This document shows positions 57,250 to 64,000 of a stretch of DNA of 64,000 nt, in pieces; the first letter of the stretch is position 1; the number at the start of each line of letters is the position of its first letter. The stretch spans positions 62,001-126,000 of the forward strand of contig CALYLX010000015.1 of NCBI GenBank assembly GCA_944990035.1, in the 5' to 3' direction. The translations under genes and the position numbers were made by a program. Under the pieces are notes generated by a model. The model did no database searches and was not told the origin of the DNA. It saw nothing but the letters and a program-made list of their open reading frames with translations. The stretch is from Clitopilus passeckerianus (lineage: Eukaryota; Basidiomycota; Agaricomycetes; Agaricales; Entolomataceae).

Positions 57250-59654
57250 TCATGACTTCTCTTTAGCAGCTTCAAGTTCCATGACAGCCCTCGAGAATTT
57301 GCTTTTGCTTCGAATTTTAGGGCCGTAGAAGAAGAGAGCCTCCAGGCAACGTACATCAGCGAGATGGATCTACAAAGTCGATTAAGAAGACTTACGAATG
57401 GGATTGGTATCATAGCTGCTCCTATGAGTCCGAACAATGTATTGGCCCATCTGTATCCGAGTTTGTCGTACATTTGCAAGGTGAACAGGGGAAATGCAAA
57501 GCCCATGAGATTACCTGAATCTAGTATAAGCCATTGCGGAAGAAAGAAATCAAAAGAAAGGACGTACGAGCTAGACTCTGGCCAGCAAGCGCTGAGGACG
57601 CATATGGCCCGTAGCTGTCCAGGTTTTCATCAGTATCCTCAGCAAAGACCCCGAACATACCCATTTTCTTACCAGTCAGCGAGATACACAAATACCGCGA
57701 GGTATACGATGTAAGCTGCCCAGATGAATATCTGACCCAACTAGCTCAGTAGGACTACTCGTCCGCGAGAAGGAGTTGTACTCACTGTGATACCTATCAT
57801 CATGGCGATCCAGTGAACGTGGGGATATGACGTCCAAGCGTAGATTAACATCCCAATAGGAACCATAACGGCCGCTGCACAGGCTGAATGAAGGCGAGCC
57901 TCGGGTCCTCGTTTAGGGTGATCACGTCTGGTAGATAATTCAAGTACGTGAGATGATATGTGGACGAGAATAGCCAGGGAAAAGGCGTACTTGTATAGGC
58001 GCTCCTGGATGAGATTATTGGAGGCGAAACCCAAGAAGGAACCAATCCTGAACGAAGTTCAAGATATGGTCGTGAAATAGCTGGTGTAGAAACGCACACT
58101 AAAGTAAGGAATGTCAGGCCGACATGGCCGGTGTTGAACCCGTGGAGAGTCTTGAACGCTCCACCAATTGACCTGAGGGGTGGTTAGAATAATTGTCGAG
58201 AAAGGTCAGATATCATTGACTGAGACTCACTCAACGAGGACGTAGCTAAGTCCCCATAAGAAGCCGACCCATAGACTGAAGCTGGCAACGACAGGCTCTG
58301 TCACCATCAAATCTTCGGCGGGTGAGCATCAGAGATTCGCGGAACAGAAAGAAAACTTACAAGGTGCCCTCGTGCAAGAAATATAGAGTAAGGTCTTCAG
58401 GCTCGCCCTCTCATCCTCTACACGTGCCCTATACCTGTTGTCGCCTGTTTTCTTCCTCAATTTCTTGGCAATACGAGTGAGAAGAATAGCTGATCGCGTC
58501 TCGGCCATGAGAAACGGCACGAAAAGGGTGTAGGCGCCAAAGTATCTGACAGCGGAGCGAGGTTAGCCGATATGTCGGAATGAAATTCATGAGGGGTCTG
58601 AAGGAAACGGATCGGAAGGATCTACAATCCCAATCCCAATTTCAGAGGAAGCGGAACGTACATCATCTGAATCCACTGAATCCACCTCCACCCCAATTTG
58701 GGGTTGACCTCGATCAAACCGCCCATGAAAGGACCATACCCAGTCCCTCCGATCGATGCGACAGCAAATGCGGACATCGGAAAACCTCGTCTGTGAAGGA
58801 TATGAGGATCAGTCCGAGCACCTTCTGCCCGAGGCCGAGACCGGGGCATGGAAGAACGTCACTCACTGGCTAAGAGGCCAGATGTCGGCAATGGTGCCAC
58901 CCACCATTGTAGAACCAGTTGATGCAAAGGCACCCTGGATGAATCGGCATATGAGGATAGTTTGGATATTTTTGGCCCTGCCATCGCGAGTCGGAAAAAG
59001 GAGGGTGAAGAAAGTGAAAGACCTTACATTGCAATCGCTAGAAACATGAACAGGACGCCGATGGCCGAGACGACGTACAGAGGCTTTCGGCCGAATTCTT
59101 CACTGAATGAGGCGGTAACGAGAGGTGTGATTCCAAATCCGAGCGCGTATAGACTCAGCCCTAGGGTAGCTTGAAATTGGGTGCAGTTGAGCTCCTTGAT
59201 CATTGATTCGAAGCCGAGGTTGTAAGCAGTGGCAGATGATGCTGGAAATACGAGATGAAGTCTGGTCAACCGGGAAAAAAGAAACTAGTTGAACATACCT
59301 GATACGAGCGCAAATATGACTGCCATGGCTGTGATCGTGTATTTCTTCGACATGCTGAAATTGGCTGGGTCACGCCTGTCTCCCTCTTCAAAGTCAATCT
59401 AGGCTACATGCTTAGGTACATCTCGAACAGTGACCCAACGAGACACTCACATAAATAGGACTTTGATCATCACTTGCCTTCTCGGTCAAGTCTTCGGAGC
59501 CACTTTTCAGCGATTGCGGTTGCGTTCCAGAGAGTGTGGCATCCTTTTGTCCAGAATCAACAGCATGGAGATCTTCCAACGATTTAACGGCAACTCCTTC
59601 GCCATGAAGGATGCTACTCGCTGGCTCAACGACGGTGGTAGCGGCGGACACCAT
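57250..59654 (-). CDS. MFS transporter, DHA1 (drug:H+ antiporter / polyamine-type) family
   Basis: A proton-driven 12-TM exporter, probably in the plasma membrane. The start at 59652-59654 reads MVSAATTVVEPASSILHGEG, a long cytosolic N-terminal tail. The first helices follow: KYTITAMAVIFALVSASSAT and YNLGFESMIKELNCTQFQAT. LGLSLYALGFGITPLVTASF and the motif-A sequence EEFGRKPLYVVSAIGVLFM come next. Later pieces are AFAVASIGGTGYGPFMGGLI, RWIQWIQMM, YFGAYTLFVPFLMAETRSAI, the central loop LLTRIAKKLRKKTGD, GLSYVLVESIGGAFKTLHGF, MVPIGMLIYAWTSYPHVHWI and NLMGFAFPLFTLQMYDKLGY. It ends FSRAVMELEAAKEKS at 57250-57252. Ten or more short introns. The family is related to Tpo1/Flu1; substrate unknown. It sits inside the F-box cluster. 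Confidence 0.88.
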
Positions 59655-60485
59655 GGTTAAGGAGGTCAAAGGCTGTCTTCTTCCCGTCAGTGTGGCTATT
59701 TGAACTATTTAGCGCTGATCAATTGAAGAAGCGTTCGCCGTTACGATGCCTCGTGAAAGGTCCCAGGCCAAGAGATCACCTGTAAGAAATGAAGCAGTGG
59801 GCATACATCCTTGACCCGTTGCACCTTCGAGATCAAGTCCGATGTAGGACTCCTGAGTCAGGCTAGCTACCGAGTGGTCGATTGAAGCCGGATGACGGGC
59901 CATCGCTTGACAGCGAACGCCATCCATGCATCCTATGACATTACTTCGACGGAACTTTAGCGGAGTCAAGTAACGGTGACGGCAGTGAATGACTTCTGGA
60001 GGCGAAGGCGTTCACAAACTCTGGACACATGGCCGTTGATATTAGGAAGGGTGTCAGTCTAAAATTAGGCCCACAACCTCAGATCCCCCTGATTTGATCA
60101 GGGAAGCCGGCAGCCGTCCATTATGCCAAGCCTCCGATGTCTGCCAACAGCTTGCCCAACGTCGCTTGGGTGAAGCCTCGACATGGGAAAGAATCACTAG
60201 AGAAGGCTGGGAATCGCACCAAGCTACCTTGCATGTTTATGGGGGAGGAGGAGATGGCCTAACTTCCCAAGACTTTGAAGTTGGACGGGAGCTCCGAGAA
60301 AAATGGGCTTGAGATGCCTTGACGTGTTGAACATCGTTGCTCGATTCCGATAGAGTACAGCAAACTTTCTAATGGAATAATTCAAAGGTCAAGCAAGGCT
60401 TGGTGGCTATATGCACCAGAAATATATTGACATCAATGCTATTGGTTTGGAGAGCAGAGATGGGAGAAATAAGGTGTAAAATTCT
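59655..60485. other. Intergenic region
   Basis: Upstream of the MFS gene and downstream of F-box copy 3. Short frames only (for example 60,094-60,312 plus) without recognisable content. Confidence 0.45.
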
Positions 60486-62058
60486 TCATTCTTTGTCGTA
60501 CCAGGGTACTGTAAAGACGGCGCCACGGTATTTCAGCCTGGCCTCATCGTAGCCGGCTGCAATCAATCGTGACCTCAACAACTTCTCCACAACCTTGCAA
60601 CTGTCATCAATAGCGATCACTTCACACTTGAGGTTTTTTAGAAGGGGGATGTACTCCTCACTTCCAACCTTGCGGAGGATTTCTGAAGGAATCGTCTCGT
60701 CAGGCGCATACAATTTGGTAAGGCTTGAGAGGGATTCAGGAAACAACACGTCCCAATCGAGCCCTGAACCCTTCTCATCCTTATCCACAGCGCTGAGAGA
60801 TAACTTTTGAAGACGGCACTGTGATCGTTCTGTGAAGCTTTGGATAATCTCCGTAGCATCCTGGATATGATCCGCTTCGATATCGAGGGTTTGGAGCAAT
60901 GGCAAATTCAAACGGCGCAGTAGTGACAACGGGTTGCACACTACAGGCGCGTGCTCGCAAATTTGACTCCTGTAGAACATGAAGCTTCTCAGAGATTGCA
61001 GCGTTAGTATGCTGTCAGACGCCTGAGAGGCTAATGGGAGATGATCATCGCAACCCATGAGAATGCTACATTCTTGCAGTTGTGGACAAAGGGAGAGGAG
61101 CACATATGTTCCTTCATCGGAGAGGTAGACTGAACCCTCTGTCATTTCAATGCGCAAATCTGTCAAGTTGCCGAGTGGCCCAGCTACCTCGTTGATGATC
61201 ATTAGTATCCGCTGGTAAGAACGTGAGGTGATACTGACGAGGAAGAGGCAAGAACTGCTCCGGGTCAGAAAGGAGGGAAAACTCGACTCGGAGTGACTTC
61301 AAGCTAGGGAGGGTTGGGAGAATGCAAGCGAATGAATCCATGAACTCTTGGGAGGCTTCCTCGTTGATTATTTCGAGGTCTTCTAGCTGGGGCAAGCTTG
61401 GAACGAATAGACTATTAAGAAGCATGTGGTATGGCATTTCGTTCTGCCAATAGTACCCCGAATCGGAGGGTGAGGTTATGGTGAGAACGAGAGAACGAGT
61501 CCCTCTGTCAAGTACAACTTTTGCATAGTTAGAGATTTCACGGATGGAAGTGAGGAAATCCAACTGATCTGACCAGGGGCCGTCGTACTCCAACTCAGGT
61601 ATGAGGCTGTAATCAATAGTGACTTTGTCCCAGCTATCCTGCACAATAGCTGGCGTCCTTGAAGCAATGTCACGCCACCGTGCGCAGACCTGCTTAACGC
61701 TACATTCTGGCAGTTTGGGAGGCGGGCGAGTAGCAATCTTCCAGGATCCTGGTGGGAGCTGTAAACCACCCTCTCGGGATAATTCGAAGATTCGGGAGAG
61801 AATCTCTGGTGGAAGCTTTCGATACGAGGCGATTGCTGAATCAAGTTTTTCGATCCGGGATACGAGTGGTTGTGTTTCGTTGTGAATCTGTTCCAAGACT
61901 GCTGAGCGGTAGTCGATCTTATGTAGTAGTACATCCAGGAGTGCCATAGAGCAAACTATTCGGATCCCGATGAGCTCTTCACGATCGTGAGGGGAGAGCA
62001 CGAAATACGACTTCCATGCCTCATCCTCGATCGGATGGACTGGTGGGAGGTCGATCAT
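60486..62058 (-). CDS. F-box-like/LRR-like protein, copy 3 (intact)
   Basis: The start at 62058 reads MIDLPPVHPIEDEAWKSYFV, then an amphipathic helix and the F-box core SYRKLPPEILSRIFELSREG. QVCARWRDIASRTPAIVQDS follows, the standard end of this family's F-box. The LRR-like part has SLPQLEDLEIINEEASQEFM, LPSLKSLRVEFSLLSDPEQF, LCPQLQECSILMGCDDHLPL, SQASDSILTLQSLRSFMFYR and FTERSQCRLQKLSLSAVDK. The single intron at 61184-61238 (55 nt, phase 1, GTCAGT donor, TACTAA branch, TAG acceptor) joins FLPLP to PGPLGNLTDL. Both exons are fully open to the stop at 60486. It is the best preserved member and the reference used here for lesions in copies 2 and 4. Confidence 0.82.
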
Positions 62059-62367
62059 GATGGGTGCGAGGGTGCGTTTCCGTGTTGACGAAGACGTGAA
62101 ATGACCTTTGTATATCGAAATTGAGGTTCGAGTTCTTCAAAACGTTGTAATCTTGGAAGCTCAAGAGAACAATCAACTTAGAGTGGCGGTGTAGGTATTC
62201 CTAAACTTCCCATTGCAATTAACCGAAGCAAGATATGGACTAAACCTTTTTATACAAAACAGTACTCAAGACCTAGGCCCATCATGCACCCTAAACGTAT
62301 AGAAAATGACGCTACTTGTTTGGAAAAACAAGGGAAAAGCAGAAGGACTTCTTCATACAAGGGTATC
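62059..62367. other. Intergenic region
   Basis: 309 bp between copy 3's start and copy 4's end. Nothing recognisable. Confidence 0.5.
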
Positions 62368-63967
62368 CTAGAACATCCAAAAGCGAGTGCCACGACAGCC
62401 CGGTATGGCCTCATCGTTTCCTGTTGCAATTAATCGTGATCTCAACAACCTTGCCACAGCCTCGCAACCGTCATCAATGGTGAACACTTTGCAATGGAGA
62501 TCAGTGAGATGGGGGAGATACTCCTCATTTGCAATCTTGCGAAGTACTTCGGGTGGAATCACTTCGTACTGTACGTACAAGGCGGTGAGGCTGGCAAAGC
62601 TTTCTGGGAACAAGACCACCCAATCTAGCGCTGCCAGGTCCTCGTCCCCAGTATCAATGCATAACTTTTGAAGGTCACATTGCTATAAGCTCTTGGAAAA
62701 TTCTTGTACCATCCTGGAAAGGTATGGCTGAATCGATATCGAGATGGCAGAGCGACGGCAAAATCAGGCGGCGCAGCACCGTAAGCGGGTCGCATACCAG
62801 AGGTGTGTGTTCACAGGGGCCCCTGGATAATTTCAAGCTTTCCAGAAATTCCATCTGTAGTACGCCGTCCGACGCCTGAGACGCGAGTGGGAGAAAATCA
62901 TCGCAGGCGATATGGACCTTGCAGTCTTGCAGTTGTGAACAGCCGGAGAAGAGCGCGCATATTCCTTCATCGGAGAAACACACCGGAAGCTCCTGCCATT
63001 CGATGTGGAGCTTGGTTAGATTATTGAATGGACCGGCTGTCTCACTAGAATATTCTATGTTAGCGTTTGCCAAGGAACAAAAAAGGTGGCACTGACAAGG
63101 AAGAGGCAGAAAGTAATCGGGAAATTCGTGGTTGAAGTCAATCTCTAGCGATTTGATTCGAGGAATTGAAGGGAGAACACGAGCAAAGGTATTCAAGAAT
63201 TCTTGAGCTGGTTCCCGATGGGCTATTGCAAGGTTCTCTAGCTCGGGCAGACCTGGGGAAACCAATCGTTCCAAAATTTCGTGGTCGACGATATCCGCCT
63301 CCCAAGAATACGTGTATGAAGTTCCGAAATGGAGAACGAGAGACCGAGCTCCGCGACCAATGACTTCTTTTGCATAGTCGGTGATCTGGAGGACTGAAGT
63401 AGAGAGCTTCTCCCGATCTGGCTGCGAATAATAATCATGCAATTTCGGTATGCGGTCCCAATCCAGGGTGACGTTGTCCCATGTATCATTGGCTATAGCC
63501 GGCGTCCTCGATGCAACGTCCCGCCAAAGTGCGCAGACCTGCTTAAAGTTGCATTCCGGTTGTTTTGGAGGGGAGCGAGTGGCAATCCGCCAAGATTCTT
63601 GTGGGAGCTGTAATCCTTCCTCCCGTGTTATTTCGAAAATGCGAGAGAGAATCTCTGGTGGAAGCTTTCGATAGGGGGCAAGTGCCGAGTTAAGTTTGAA
63701 AATCCGGGATAAAAGTGCTTCTCTGTCTTTGCGAATCTGACGGCGTGGGCGTTTTGTAAGTTGGTTGTTGGTAAGTTGATCGCTGTCTTCCTCCTCTAGC
63801 AAGCCCAGGAGCGTCATGAAGCACGTTTGACGGAGCCTGATAAGCTCTTCCCGGTTATAAGCGGAGAGCACAAAATGGGATTTCCATGCCTCATTTTCGA
63901 TAGGATGGACTGGTGGGGGGTCACACACATTGGGACGGAGGCTACGTATCCATGTTGATAACGACAT
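62368..63967 (-). pseudogene. F-box-like protein copy 4, probably frameshifted
   Basis: The start at 63967 gives MSLSTWIRSLRPNVCDPPPV, then the family opening HPIENEAWKSHFVLSAYNRE, a helix, the F-box core PYRKLPPEILSRIFEITREE and QVCALWRDVASRTPAIAND. The LRR-like part runs to FQELIAM and stops at 62675. Beside copy 3 (TERSQCRLQKL) this spot is 8 bases short near 62,681-62,686. In another frame the text resumes CDLQKLCIDTG, WVVLFPESFASLTALYVQYE and EYLPHLTDLHCKVFTIDDGC to the stop at 62368. The intron 63037-63096 is exactly 60 nt with no stop, so it would be readable if retained. Without the 8 bases the protein loses about the last 100 residues. Confidence 0.7.
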
Positions 63968-64000
63968 AAATTGATATCGTATTGGGATCGGGAGTTGAAC

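Noticed and set aside
62675..63967. F-box copy 4 as an intact 430-residue protein
   Set aside because: That reading keeps a 60-nt intron and ends at a premature stop; conserved sequence continues in another frame.

Overview
The window is nuclear DNA of a filamentous basidiomycete, most likely an Agaricomycete. Almost every gene is split by many short introns (about 50-60 nt, GT...CTAAC/CTGAC...AG), genes lie on both strands a few hundred bases apart, and the families present (PDR-type ABC transporters, a GH128 glucanase, expanded F-box/LRR-like genes with a shared N-terminal motif, Don3/Mst3-type kinase) fit that group. No bacterial-style operons, tRNA or rRNA genes, CRISPR arrays or recognisable complete transposons were seen. 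Gene models were assembled by eye from frame continuity, splice signals and family knowledge; outer boundaries are stop and start codons, and internal exon borders are given only where checked.

Layout. 1-5.3 kb: the 3' end of a DOP1 (Dopey) gene, a secreted nucleobindin/Ssp120-like EF-hand protein and a GPI-anchor-like GH128 beta-glucanase. 7.2-12.7 kb: a first full-size PDR-type ABC transporter (+). 12.9-21.9 kb: three tandem minus-strand paralogues of a TPR-N-terminal protein family whose long C-terminal part I cannot assign to any named domain. 22.1-34 kb: a conserved housekeeping block with prefoldin subunit 1 divergent from the U5 snRNP GTPase Snu114/EFTUD2, then calnexin, tRNA-dihydrouridine synthase 2 and the biotin subunit of methylcrotonyl-CoA carboxylase. 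34.1-35.4 kb: a zinc-free medium-chain reductase. 35.9-41.5 kb: a second PDR transporter, closely similar to the first but on the opposite strand, so the two form a convergent pair about 23 kb apart.

42.3-52.8 kb: a type II membrane, fucosyltransferase-like protein, a secreted Pro/Ala-rich protein, a Mn-type cation diffusion facilitator and a GCKIII (Mst3/Sps1/Don3-like) kinase that appears to use one GC-AG intron. 53-64 kb: an expanding and decaying F-box-like family (four long copies plus a remnant) interrupted by a DHA1-type MFS transporter. Two of the four long copies carry disabling lesions, and all four keep one phase-1 intron at the same site.

The genes do not form one pathway. The window mixes stable housekeeping genes with three kinds of local duplication: the inverted ABC pair, the tandem TPR family and the birth-and-death F-box cluster. 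The TPR family is the best candidate for something undescribed.
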